Shown piece after piece: positions 15,776 to 21,293 of a DNA stretch of 29,208 bases. The notes under the pieces are model-generated. The model had not been told where the DNA came from and did no database searches. It was given only the letters and a program-made list of their open reading frames with translations. The position numbers and the translations under genes are program-made. This DNA comes from a virus. The stretch lies in IMG/VR virus record IMGVR_UViG_3300037189_010305, positions 1-29,208 of that record. The stretch is one strand, 5' to 3'. Numbering within the stretch: the stretch's first letter is position 1; every line of letters begins with the position of its first letter.

Positions 15776-16915
15776 TCAGGCTTTTCGCGACAGCTTGGCG
15801 ACAGATTGGCGGCCTCGCGCCAGCCGCGATTCGACCGTCCGGTGATGCCCGTAGACCTCCTCGATAGTCTTGGCGCTTGTGCCGATGTCCTCGCTGACCT
15901 CCCAGATCGACCGTCCTGCCCACAGCATCCATGTGATCGCCGTGTGCTTCAACGTGTGAGGCGTCACGTCGCGGTCCAGACCCGCCGCCTTCACCGTCGA
16001 GGCCCATGACTTGTAAAGATCGCCCACCGGCTGGCCGCGGTAGGTGATGGCGTGCGTCAGCCCAGCCGCCGCATCGCGCGCCGCCCAGCGCCGCGTGTGC
16101 CCCAGCAGCAGATCCGGCAGCACCATCGGCGGCCGGCGCTTCGACGTCTGGTCCTCGGCGAATCCCGCGCGGTAGAGGATCCCGCGCGTGGTGTCGATCC
16201 AGCCGTCCTGGCTGGCCCGCATCCAGCGGAGCCGCCGCATGGCATCATCACGGGTGCCGGTGTAGATGCCGATCAGGATGTAGCGGACCAAGTGCGGGAA
16301 CTTGAGCCGACGCGCAGCGCGGATCAGCCGTGCCGCCTCGTGGCGCTCCAGATACCGTTCGCGGGCCTTCGGGGCGTCCGGCTTCCAGATCACCGGCAGG
16401 GCGGGCAGCGGGCTCTCGCCGTGCCAGGCGGTGATGGCGCGGCCGAGGGTCTTCAGTTCGAGCCGGACCGTGCCGCTGCTGACCGCTTCCGCGCCCTTCC
16501 GCATGCCGCGGCGCCGGGGCATCGCCTTGCGGTGCTCCTCGTATTGCTCGCACACGCTGGTCCGCACGTCGGCCAGCGTCTTGGTCTCCCAGAAGGTCAG
16601 CAGATTGGCGATGTGGATCATCCTTGTGGCAGTGCCGCGCCTGACGGCTGGCGTGTTCTTGCGCTCGGCGGCCTTTTGCAGCGTCCTGGCGTAATAGGCC
16701 AGCACCTCGGCCACGGAGATCTGCGCGGCCTGTGCCTTGTAGGGCTCCGGGCCGTAGTTCTCGGCTATGTAGCGCGCGAGCTCCTGGCGGGCTTCTTCGT
16801 GACGGTCTGGAGGTAGACCAGTGCTGCGTTTCGTCTTTCCGTCACGGATGACGTAGACGGGGTCGCGGCCCTGTCTTTTCTCGATCCAGAGCCGGGGGCC
16901 TTTGTCTCGCTGCAT
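15776..16915 (-). CDS. int: Tyrosine recombinase integrase
   Basis: This 379-residue protein catalyses site-specific integration and excision between attP and the host tRNA. The N-terminus (GPRLWIEKR...VYVIRDGKTKRSTG) is the short arm-binding region of an alphaproteobacterial integrase group. A core-binding helical domain (about 65-165) and catalytic domain follow. Catalytic residues that I can place: Arg222 (TGTRDDA), Lys259 (SKRRPP), His320 with Lys323 in TPHTLKHTA, and Tyr355 in EEVYGHH. The second Arg of the classical RKHRH/W-Y set is Lys here. The gene reads towards attP, with its stop 49 bp from the core. It is the last gene of the early left operon, so its transcription is probably repressed by the operators at 19476-19515. 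Confidence 0.93.
   Translation of the reverse strand: MQRDKGPRLWIEKRQGRDPVYVIRDGKTKRSTGLPPDRHEEARQELARYIAENYGPEPYKAQAAQISVAEVLAYYARTLQKAAERKNTPAVRRGTATRMIHIANLLTFWETKTLADVRTSVCEQYEEHRKAMPRRRGMRKGAEAVSSGTVRLELKTLGRAITAWHGESPLPALPVIWKPDAPKARERYLERHEAARLIRAARRLKFPHLVRYILIGIYTGTRDDAMRRLRWMRASQDGWIDTTRGILYRAGFAEDQTSKRRPPMVLPDLLLGHTRRWAARDAAAGLTHAITYRGQPVGDLYKSWASTVKAAGLDRDVTPHTLKHTAITWMLWAGRSIWEVSEDIGTSAKTIEEVYGHHRTVESRLARGRQSVAKLSRKA
15787..15807 (+). repeat. Two integrase arm-site candidates (GCGACAGNTT), right arm
   Basis: GCGACAGCTT (15787-15796) and GCGACAGATT (15798-15807) lie inside the last codons of the integrase gene, 60-80 bp from the core. They match the left-arm copies at nine of ten positions. 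Spacing of 11 bp puts them on one face of the helix. Confidence 0.6.
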
Positions 16916-17064
16916 CGCTTCACCATTTCGTCGATGGCTTCGTCGCTGACATAGTGCCGGTTGGCGACCTTGATCAGCTCGAGCCTGCCCTTCCTCGCCT
17001 CGGAGCGGAGCGCCGAGACCGGGAAGCCGCGGATGGTTGCGCCTTTTTCGAGCCTGTGCAACAT
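16765..17064 (-). CDS. xis: Excisionase / HTH DNA-binding protein
   Basis: This 99-residue protein has a winged-helix-like N-terminal part (GATIRGFPVSALRSEARKG, RLELIKVANRHYVSDEAIDEM, residues about 7-46), the form of small excisionase or recombination directionality factors that recognise DNA next to attP. The second half is low in complexity and basic. Its last 151 bases overlap the start of the integrase gene in another frame, so the C-terminal 50 residues are encoded by integrase N-terminal codons. ATG 17064 is chosen because upstream sequence does not resemble the family. Confidence 0.7.
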   Translation of the reverse strand: MLHRLEKGATIRGFPVSALRSEARKGRLELIKVANRHYVSDEAIDEMVKRCSETKAPGSGSRKDRAATPSTSSVTERRNAALVYLQTVTKKPARSSRAT

Positions 17065-17081
17065 CGTTACATTTCCCCGTT

Positions 17082-17366
17082 CTACGCGCACCGATAGCGG
17101 CGCTTGCCGCTCTTGTTCTTGAACCAGATCACCCTCCGGCCGCCGCACCGCTGCTTCTTGGCGACGGTCTTCACCGGCGGCACGGGCGCCGCGGCTGCAG
17201 GCTCGTTCGGCTGCTGGGCCACCTTGAAGGGATTGGCGACTGGAGCCCGGATCACGACGGCGCAGGGCGTCTTGCTGGCCGTCGTCACCCGCAAGGCTTC
17301 CGAGTGGCCAACCTGCGACATGCAGGAGGCGCCCGTCAGGATCACGATGGCGAGAATGTTGGTCAT
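17082..17366 (-). CDS. Small exported basic protein of unknown function
   Basis: This 94-residue protein starts with a hydrophobic stretch (MTNILAIVILTGASC), a probable signal peptide or possible lipoprotein signal with Cys15. An Ala/Pro-rich linker (about 52-65) and a very basic, Cys-containing tail (KKQRCGGRRVIWFKNKSGKRRYRCA region) follow. Its ATG overlaps the HNH stop (17363-17366), so it is coupled to the operon. The two Cys of the tail could form a disulphide in the periplasm. I do not recognise a named family. A role at the envelope, for example exclusion of other phages, is only a guess. Confidence 0.55.
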   Translation of the reverse strand: MTNILAIVILTGASCMSQVGHSEALRVTTASKTPCAVVIRAPVANPFKVAQQPNEPAAAAPVPPVKTVAKKQRCGGRRVIWFKNKSGKRRYRCA

Positions 17367-18001
17367 CTATCTCTCCTCCGCCTTTCCCGCGCCGCGTGCT
17401 CGAGCTTCGCGATCGCCATGATCGCTGGCTTCAGATCGGACGGCGCCGTGTCGTAGTTCCGGCCGAAACGTCCGTTCAGCCGCGGCAGCAGCGCGCGCGG
17501 CACGGCCTCCCAGTTCGCCGGATCCGTGTTGCGCTTGTCGCCGTCCAGGCACTTGAGTGCCATGCCCTTCGGCAGCGGGCCGTTCAGCTCTTCCCAGCGG
17601 ATCAGGTGGACGGCCCGCCAGCGTGACTGCAGCGGCATGCCGTCGTGGATCTTGCGTTCGAGATAGCCATCCTTCGCCATCCGCTCGGTGCCGATCGGCT
17701 TGTAGAGCTTCACCGCAACGCCGCGCCGCTCTCCGGTCTTGAACCTGGTCGCCACGCTGTTCGGGTGGAAAGGCATGGGTTTGCCCTTGTTCCAGGACTC
17801 CATGCCCTTCTCGAACTGACCGGTGCGCCCGGTGAGCCAGCCGTTGCGCTTGCAGAGCGCGGCATAGTTCGACGGCGATACGTCGTTTCTGCCGAACAGT
17901 TGGCAGAACTCGGCGTGAGCCTCTCTCCGCAGGCGGTGCGCGTTGGCCTCGATCCACGCAAGCTCGGCACCGTTGTATTCGATGTGGCGGCTCCGGCTCA
18001 T
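17363..18001 (-). CDS. HNH endonuclease family protein
   Basis: This 212-residue protein has an N-terminal helical DNA-binding-like part (about 1-75) and a C-terminal HNH-type fold: AVHLIRWEELNGPLPKGMAL followed by LDGDKRNTDPANWEAV. The histidine (HLIRW), Asp/Asn block and final Asn fit phage HNH nucleases of the GPLPKGM type. The usual second metal-site His pair is replaced by KC, as in part of this family, so activity is uncertain. ATG 18001 overlaps the preceding gene's stop (ATGA). Longer readings upstream are Arg-rich shadows. In an early left operon such nucleases may be homing-type passengers. Confidence 0.75.
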   Translation of the reverse strand: MSRSRHIEYNGAELAWIEANAHRLRREAHAEFCQLFGRNDVSPSNYAALCKRNGWLTGRTGQFEKGMESWNKGKPMPFHPNSVATRFKTGERRGVAVKLYKPIGTERMAKDGYLERKIHDGMPLQSRWRAVHLIRWEELNGPLPKGMALKCLDGDKRNTDPANWEAVPRALLPRLNGRFGRNYDTAPSDLKPAIMAIAKLEHAARERRRRDR

Positions 18002-18237
18002 TGCTCTTTCATCTCGATCTGCATAAACGGCACCTTCACGAACCCGCCGTGATCGGCAGCGAGCTGCACCGCCTTCAGCTGCACCCCGGCATTCGCCACG
18101 ATGCAATCGGCGACCGCGACCACGGCCTGGGCGCGGGTGACTTCCTTCTCGATCTCCTCGGGCGTCAGGCTTTCGTCCGAGAGCCGCTCGAGCTGGGCGA
18201 ACAGATGGTCGTTGAGGTCGGTGAGCTTGTTCTTCAC
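17998..18237 (-). CDS. Small helical protein of unknown function (79 aa)
   Basis: GTG 18237 overlaps the upstream gene's stop as GTGA, and its own stop overlaps the HNH start. The sequence (KNKLTDLNDHLFAQLERLSDES, then TPEEIEKEVTRAQAVVAVADCIV) is typical of small phage proteins near regulatory genes, with two helices, an acidic first half and a hydrophobic Ala/Val-rich middle. No enzyme motif is visible. It may bind another protein; no role can be assigned. Confidence 0.65.
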   Translation of the reverse strand: MKNKLTDLNDHLFAQLERLSDESLTPEEIEKEVTRAQAVVAVADCIVANAGVQLKAVQLAADHGGFVKVPFMQIEMKEQ

Positions 18238-18437
18238 GGCGAGGGGCTTCCGTCCTTCGTCTCGTTGATCGCAGGCATGATGCGTTTCCTCACGCGCGGC
18301 GGAGGGTGATCGTGCGTGAAGCCGCCGTCGAACTCTTCCACTTCGGCGCCACGGCCAACCGCGAAAACCGCAGCCGCCATGAACCCGATGCATAGGCCGC
18401 AGAAAAAGATCACCGCGCCGTAGATCAATTCAGTCAT
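18234..18437 (-). CDS. Small single-pass membrane protein (67 aa)
   Basis: ATG 18437 opens with MTELIYGAVIFFCGLCIGFM, a transmembrane helix running to about residue 25. A short acidic and His/Pro-rich cytoplasmic or periplasmic tail (FDGGFTHDHPPPRVRKR) follows. The gene overlaps both neighbours (8 bases upstream, 4 downstream). Small early membrane proteins of temperate phages sometimes act in superinfection exclusion, but nothing here proves that. Confidence 0.6.
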   Translation of the reverse strand: MTELIYGAVIFFCGLCIGFMAAAVFAVGRGAEVEEFDGGFTHDHPPPRVRKRIMPAINETKDGSPSP

Positions 18438-18738
18438 TTGCTCTTGCCTCCTCAATGGCATCCACCAGCATCGCGCTGATCATCATCTCGATGGGAACTC
18501 CCTGCGCCTGAGCCTCTTCGTTGAGCCAGCGCACATGATCCTGAGACAGGTCGTAGACCTTCAAGACCGCCCGCTTCCGCCGGACGGCATATTCCGAGAC
18601 GTGCCGTTTCAGGCATTTCTGCACATTGGACGCGGTGCACCCGATCCGCCGCGCGATCTTCGATAGTGACCTCTCGCCGCCGCGCCACAGCGCGATGATG
18701 TCGTGCGCTCTGGTCTCCGACTTGAAATAGCGTTTCAC
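18430..18738 (-). CDS. HTH DNA-binding protein
   Basis: In this 102-residue protein, residues about 8-45 (AHDIIALWRGGERSLSKIARRIGCTASNVQKCLKRH region) form a clear helix-turn-helix like those of sigma-factor region 4 or Trp repressor-type proteins. The second half (LSQDHVRWLNEEAQAQGV and the following helix) looks like a ribbon- or helix-type dimer segment. It is probably a transcriptional regulator or a small DNA-binding accessory of the left operon. It is coupled by ATGA to the HD gene upstream. Confidence 0.7.
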   Translation of the reverse strand: MKRYFKSETRAHDIIALWRGGERSLSKIARRIGCTASNVQKCLKRHVSEYAVRRKRAVLKVYDLSQDHVRWLNEEAQAQGVPIEMMISAMLVDAIEEARAND

Positions 18739-19322
18739 TGAGCGTCCTCGATCAGGTCGGGCGGCGGCCCGATCTCGCGCTGCAGGCGCTCAAAGGTCGC
18801 GAGGAACATTTCCTCCGACTTGTCGGCGTTGCGCGGCTTGATGGCAAAAGGTGCAGCCTGGACGGACGTAGGGCAGGGGCCCTGCATCAGGTCGCGCCAT
18901 TCGGCGGCGAACACTGCCGCGTCGGCCGTCTTCACCCATGCGAGCGCGCCGAGGCTGGCGCTGTGCCAGACACGAAAGGCTTTCAAGATCGCGGCGTCCA
19001 GGCGGTCGGCGATGCTGAGAACTAGGTCCGTGCCCGCGTGGGCCATGATCACCTTGCGCAACGGCGTGGTGATATCGCCGATGTAGGCCTCATGGGCATC
19101 GTGCAGCAGCCCAAGCATCAGCATGGCGGGCGGCGCTTTCTTCATGGACATGAATCGCACCACGTTCAGCGAGTGGTCGGCGACGTTGAGCGGCAGCATG
19201 GTTGCACCGCAGAACCTGTTCAGGCGCGAGAGGGAACATGCGATGTCATGGATGTCGATCGTGGATGGATCCGGGTCCGAAAGAGACACGACTCGGCCGG
19301 AGCGCGCGGTGATGAAACTCAT
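18735..19322 (-). CDS. HD-domain phosphohydrolase (YfbR-like)
   Basis: This 195-residue protein has the HD superfamily residues: His50 (VADHS), His74-Asp75 and His77-Glu78 in LLHDAHEAYIGD, and Asp133 further on. The N-terminal FITARSGRVVSLSDPDPSTI with IHDIACSLSRLNRFCG is standard for phage-encoded HD hydrolases related to the 5'-deoxynucleotidase YfbR. These enzymes act on nucleotides, and phages may use them to adjust dNTP pools or to remove nucleotide signals. It is the second gene of the early left operon, and its ATG overlaps the upstream stop. Confidence 0.85.
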   Translation of the reverse strand: MSFITARSGRVVSLSDPDPSTIDIHDIACSLSRLNRFCGATMLPLNVADHSLNVVRFMSMKKAPPAMLMLGLLHDAHEAYIGDITTPLRKVIMAHAGTDLVLSIADRLDAAILKAFRVWHSASLGALAWVKTADAAVFAAEWRDLMQGPCPTSVQAAPFAIKPRNADKSEEMFLATFERLQREIGPPPDLIEDAQ

Positions 19323-19444
19323 GCCAGCACCAACAGCGCGTAGGCGACGGCGGCAATTGCCGTCAGCGCTGCAAGGCAGCCGAGATCGTCAGCAAGCGTT
19401 CCGGGGGTGGTGTTGAGCGCCTTTGCGCGGCGGGGGTGAAGCAC
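19319..19444 (-). CDS. 41-residue membrane peptide, first gene of left operon
   Basis: A GGAGG (complement of 19450-19454) lies five bases before GTG 19444. The reading ends in TGA overlapping the ATG of the HD gene. The peptide has a basic start (LHPRRAKAL) and one C-terminal transmembrane helix (LAALTAIAAVAYALLVLA). An in-frame ATG at 19456 is possible, but it lacks a ribosome binding site and would leave a leader of about ten bases after the promoter, so GTG is preferred. Function is unknown; translation may serve mainly to couple the next gene. Confidence 0.5.
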   Translation of the reverse strand: MLHPRRAKALNTTPGTLADDLGCLAALTAIAAVAYALLVLA

Positions 19445-19473
19445 GGGAGCCTCCATCGGGGTGATGGAGGAGG

Positions 19474-19502
19474 ACAATACGGAACGTATTAACTTATGTC
19501 AA
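19474..19502 (-). promoter_or_regulatory. Early left promoter (PL-like)
   Basis: On the minus strand TTGACA (complement of 19497-19502), 17 bases, then TATTGT (complement of 19474-19479). The -35 is perfect and the spacing ideal. Two operator palindromes overlap the -35 and -10 elements. It should drive the HD-to-integrase operon and be shut off by the repressor. Confidence 0.8.
19476..19490. promoter_or_regulatory. Left operator 1 (AATACG-GAA-CGTATT)
   Basis: This is a perfect 6+3+6 palindrome covering the -10 element and spacer of the left promoter. The same sequence occurs in the repressor/cro intergenic region, so it is a probable binding site for the repressor and Cro. Confidence 0.8.
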
Positions 19503-19515
19503 TACGAAACGTATC
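19501..19515. promoter_or_regulatory. Left operator 2 (AATACG-AAA-CGTATC)
   Basis: This palindrome has one mismatch, in the outermost position. Its centre is 25 bp from left operator 1, and it touches the -35 of the left promoter. The 25-bp spacing is the same as in the right operator region. Confidence 0.78.
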
Positions 19516-19876
19516 ATGGCGTAAGCCGGTTCAATGCCGCCTGCATATCCATAGAGGATTCTGAATTGTTGATCGGGGTAACCTTCTCGAAGGCGCTGCC
19601 GCCGTTGGACACCAGCACCAGATCGCCGACAACGCGTGTCTGGTGTTTCACCGGGATCACGGTAAACGTGGCCCGAACGTCAACCGTGGGATCGTAGGTT
19701 GTGCCCAGAAGCATGTTCGCCGTCTGCTTTGTGATCGTGTACTGCCGGTTCACCAGCTCGGTGAGCAGGGCAGACTGAACCCTGTCGGGTGGGGCATTGA
19801 AGGTGCGCTCGGCTTTCTGGCTTGGCGTGTTATGCTGCACCTGGGCCGCGCAGCCTAACGTGAGAAGCCCTAGACA
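19514..19876 (-). pseudogene. Lipoprotein-like gene lacking start and signal-peptide beginning
   Basis: The frame ending at 19514 reads, from just after an in-frame TGA, LGLLTLGCAAQV and then about 105 further residues of a mixed alpha/beta protein (DRVQSALLTELVNRQYTIT, TRVVGDLVLVSN). TLGC is a lipobox and the residues before it look like the end of a lipoprotein signal, yet no ATG, GTG or TTG lies between the TGA and the Cys. The only start is GTG 19840 after the lipobox, giving an unexported 108-residue product. It begins inside the 3' end of the repressor gene, so a recombination junction probably removed the 5' end. The position downstream of the repressor, as for lambda rex, suggests expression in lysogens. 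Confidence 0.6.
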
Positions 19877-20520
19877 TCACGCTTGTAGATAGCGATAACC
19901 CGGCCAAGAATGCTGACCTCGACCTCGCGGTTTCCGTCGTCCAGCCGCAGCGGCGTCTGCCAGCGGGGATCTGATGACTCTGGCCATAGTTGCCATCCCT
20001 TCTTGCTTTGCCGGGCGCGTTTCAAGGTGACTTCGTAGGTAGTGCCGCGTTGCCGCTTCACGACTAGCAGGTCTTCATCCTTGATCTCGGCCCCCATGTG
20101 TGACCAGTCGGCGACGATAACATAGTCCCCTGGTTGTGCAACCTTGTTCATTGACGTTCCGACAACCTTGAGCGCGTACTGGCGGCAATGCACCCAGCGG
20201 CTGTCTGGTGCAACGGGTATGTGCTCGAGAATTTCCTGGTCGCCATCGATTTCGAGCCATGATCCAGCCCGCACTTCGCCCACCACGGCGATCTGCGGCG
20301 GTTCGTTTGCGTGTTCCTGCCCTTTCCCGAACAGGAGCCATTCAGGCGATGTGTGGAAGAACCGGGCGTACCTGATGGCGTCTTGCTCATCAAAACTCCT
20401 GCTGCTGTTCTCATGGGACGTAAGAGTCGGGATTGCCATGTTCATGGCCCGTGCGGCCTCGGCGGCGGACTTGTAGCCGGCCTGTTCCCGGGCGCGCCGC
20501 AGTCTCTCGTGTTTTTCCAT
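19870..20520 (-). CDS. CI-like repressor with S24 (LexA-type) peptidase domain
   Basis: This 216-residue protein keeps the lysogenic state by binding operators and is inactivated by self-cleavage after DNA damage. The N-terminal HTH (AAEAARAMNMAIPTLTSHEN, residues about 19-38) binds DNA. The probable cleavage point is Ala85-Gly86 in VGEVRAGSW. The catalytic dyad is Ser123 in GTSMNKV and Lys155 in LLVVKRQ, as in LexA and lambda CI. ATG 20520 follows GGTGGGGA at the right distance; longer readings run into the operator region. It is transcribed away from cro and is probably autoregulated through the operators at 20544-20608. Confidence 0.9.
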   Translation of the reverse strand: MEKHERLRRAREQAGYKSAAEAARAMNMAIPTLTSHENSSRSFDEQDAIRYARFFHTSPEWLLFGKGQEHANEPPQIAVVGEVRAGSWLEIDGDQEILEHIPVAPDSRWVHCRQYALKVVGTSMNKVAQPGDYVIVADWSHMGAEIKDEDLLVVKRQRGTTYEVTLKRARQSKKGWQLWPESSDPRWQTPLRLDDGNREVEVSILGRVIAIYKRDV

Positions 20521-20541
20521 GTCCCCACCCTGCCGAGTGAC

Positions 20542-20570
20542 TGAATACGAAGGGTATTGACTGCAGCCAA
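20542..20570 (-). promoter_or_regulatory. Repressor promoter (PRM-like)
   Basis: On the minus strand TTGGCT (complement of 20565-20570), 17 bases, TATTCA (complement of 20542-20547), with the repressor ATG 22 bases further on. The element overlaps the opposite-strand cro promoter almost completely, so the two polymerases compete. It is covered by the first operator and part of the second. Confidence 0.6.
20544..20558. promoter_or_regulatory. Right operator 1 (AATACG-AAG-GGTATT)
   Basis: 6+3+6 palindrome with one mismatch at the innermost pair. It overlaps the -10 of the repressor promoter and the first base of the cro -35. Confidence 0.78.
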
Positions 20571-20585
20571 TACGTGTCGTATTGA
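20557..20585 (+). promoter_or_regulatory. Early right promoter (PR-like)
   Basis: TTGACT (20557-20562), 17 bases, TATTGA (20580-20585). It should drive cro and, past the terminator, the CII/GcrA/replication operon. Operator 20544-20558 reaches the -35 and operator 20569-20583 fills the spacer and -10. Confidence 0.78.
20569..20583. promoter_or_regulatory. Right operator 2 (AATACG-TGT-CGTATT)
   Basis: Perfect 6+3+6 palindrome, or 7+3+7 including the flanking C and G. It lies between the -35 and -10 of the cro promoter and abuts the repressor -35. Its centre is 25 bp from right operator 1. Confidence 0.82.
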
Positions 20586-20593
20586 TCTGGGGC

Positions 20594-20608
20594 AATACCA
20601 ACGAGAGC
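20594..20608. promoter_or_regulatory. Right operator 3, degenerate half site (AATACC)
   Basis: Only the left arm is recognisable. Its centre would fall at 20601, again 25 bp from the preceding operator, so a weak third site is plausible. It lies just upstream of the cro start. Confidence 0.45.
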
Positions 20609-20614
20609 GCGGTC

Positions 20615-20806
20615 ATGACGGGAGACGACATTCGCCAGATAAGGGCCGCTCGGGGCTGGTCCCAGCGACAGCTTGGCGAGCACCTCGGCATCGAGCAGGC
20701 GACCATTTCCCGGCTTGAGAATGGAGAATGGAAGCCTTCGCGGCCCGTTCTGCGCCTTCTCGAAATGCTGAAGGCTGCCGACAGCTCATCGCCCGAGGCC
20801 GCCTGA
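20615..20806 (+). CDS. Cro-like HTH regulator
   Basis: This 63-residue protein is almost entirely one XRE-type helix-turn-helix (IRQIRAARGWSQRQLGEHLG, then EQATISRLENGEWKPSRP). It diverges from the repressor across the operator region, which is the place and size of Cro. It probably shuts off the repressor and later the early promoters. ATG 20615 is 30 bases after the -10; the ribosome binding site is weak (GAGAG). The stop overlaps the next ATG (TGATG). Confidence 0.85.
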   Translation: MTGDDIRQIRAARGWSQRQLGEHLGIEQATISRLENGEWKPSRPVLRLLEMLKAADSSSPEAA

Positions 20807-21102
20807 TGGCGAGCTCACACATCAAGCTAACCATCGACACATCGACGTTTCGGGACGCGGTTTCAGCGCTTGAGCATGCGATTGAGCCGCGCAATCTGCC
20901 GGGCGATCTGTGCCTTGCCCTCGGAAAAATCGCCCTGCATCTCTTTGAAAATGGCCGGGCCGTCAAACTGCGTGCCGGTCCCGCACCCGGCACAAACGAA
21001 ATGACCGTCTTCATGGAGCCAAGCGAGGCTTTTCTCGGCCTGCTGTCCGCAATTCGGGCATGTAACGGTGAAGACGGCGGCTTCGGTGGTGGACATGGTT
21101 GA
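20806..21102 (+). CDS. Possible 98-residue protein downstream of cro
   Basis: ATG 20806 overlaps the cro stop as TGATG, which favours translation. The sequence (SSHIKLTIDTSTFRDAVSAL, FMEPSEAFLGLLSAI) is not obviously random, yet it lies almost wholly opposite a zinc-ribbon gene on the other strand that looks more like a real protein. Hand-counted third-position G+C is about 61 percent, lower than the opposite reading at about 73 percent. The end is low-complexity Gly. It may be real, or only the first 20 codons may derive from a once longer gene. Confidence 0.35.
   Translation: MASSHIKLTIDTSTFRDAVSALEHAIEPRNLPGDLCLALGKIALHLFENGRAVKLRAGPAPGTNEMTVFMEPSEAFLGLLSAIRACNGEDGGFGGGHG
20863..21096 (-). 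CDS. Zinc-ribbon protein (CPNCG...CAGCG)
   Basis: This 77-residue protein has two CxxC pairs, VTCPNCGQQ at about residues 12-18 and FVCAGCGTG at about 34-40. They are spaced as in the small phage and bacterial zinc-ribbon proteins that read CPHCG-x-x-T-K-WL...CAGCG. The C-terminal half is a charged helix (EGKAQIARQIARLNRMLKR). AAGAGA seven bases before ATG 21096 serves as ribosome binding site. It runs against the surrounding early right genes, towards cro, so it could be a lysogeny-expressed or antisense-acting gene. Function is unknown; DNA or RNA binding is possible. Confidence 0.65.
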   Translation of the reverse strand: MSTTEAAVFTVTCPNCGQQAEKSLAWLHEDGHFVCAGCGTGTQFDGPAIFKEMQGDFSEGKAQIARQIARLNRMLKR

Positions 21103-21227
21103 TCTCTTTTGTCTGCTGCCAGCGGGGCGGTGCTCGAACCGCCGTCCCGCATCCATCTCAACAGATTCGGCCCATGCACGAAACCCCGGCGCGGCGGGTC
21201 ATCCGCGCGTTTCCTCCCTGGAGACTG

Positions 21228-21259
21228 GGGCGGAGCCCAACAAGCTCCGCCCATTTTTT
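21228..21259 (+). terminator. Intrinsic terminator after the cro region (tR1-like)
   Basis: A nine-base-pair perfect stem (GGGCGGAGC at 21228-21236, GCTCCGCCC at 21244-21252) with a seven-base loop is followed by ATTTTTTC. The T run lies only on the plus-strand side, so it ends rightward transcripts from the cro promoter before the CII-like gene. The opposite strand has no T run after the stem. Confidence 0.88.
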
Positions 21260-21293
21260 CGATCATCGTCATCCTGAACTCCAAAACTACTCA

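Noticed and set aside
19461-19697. 78-residue plus-strand frame
   Set aside because: It runs through the left operator/promoter and opposite the lipoprotein frame, with no ribosome binding site and no family resemblance.
21109-21200. tRNA-like stretch (GGCGG-TTCGAGCA-CCGCC and CGCTGGC on the minus strand)
   Set aside because: The T loop would have eight bases, position 33 is not T, and no D arm or acceptor partner is found. It is the leader of the zinc-ribbon gene.
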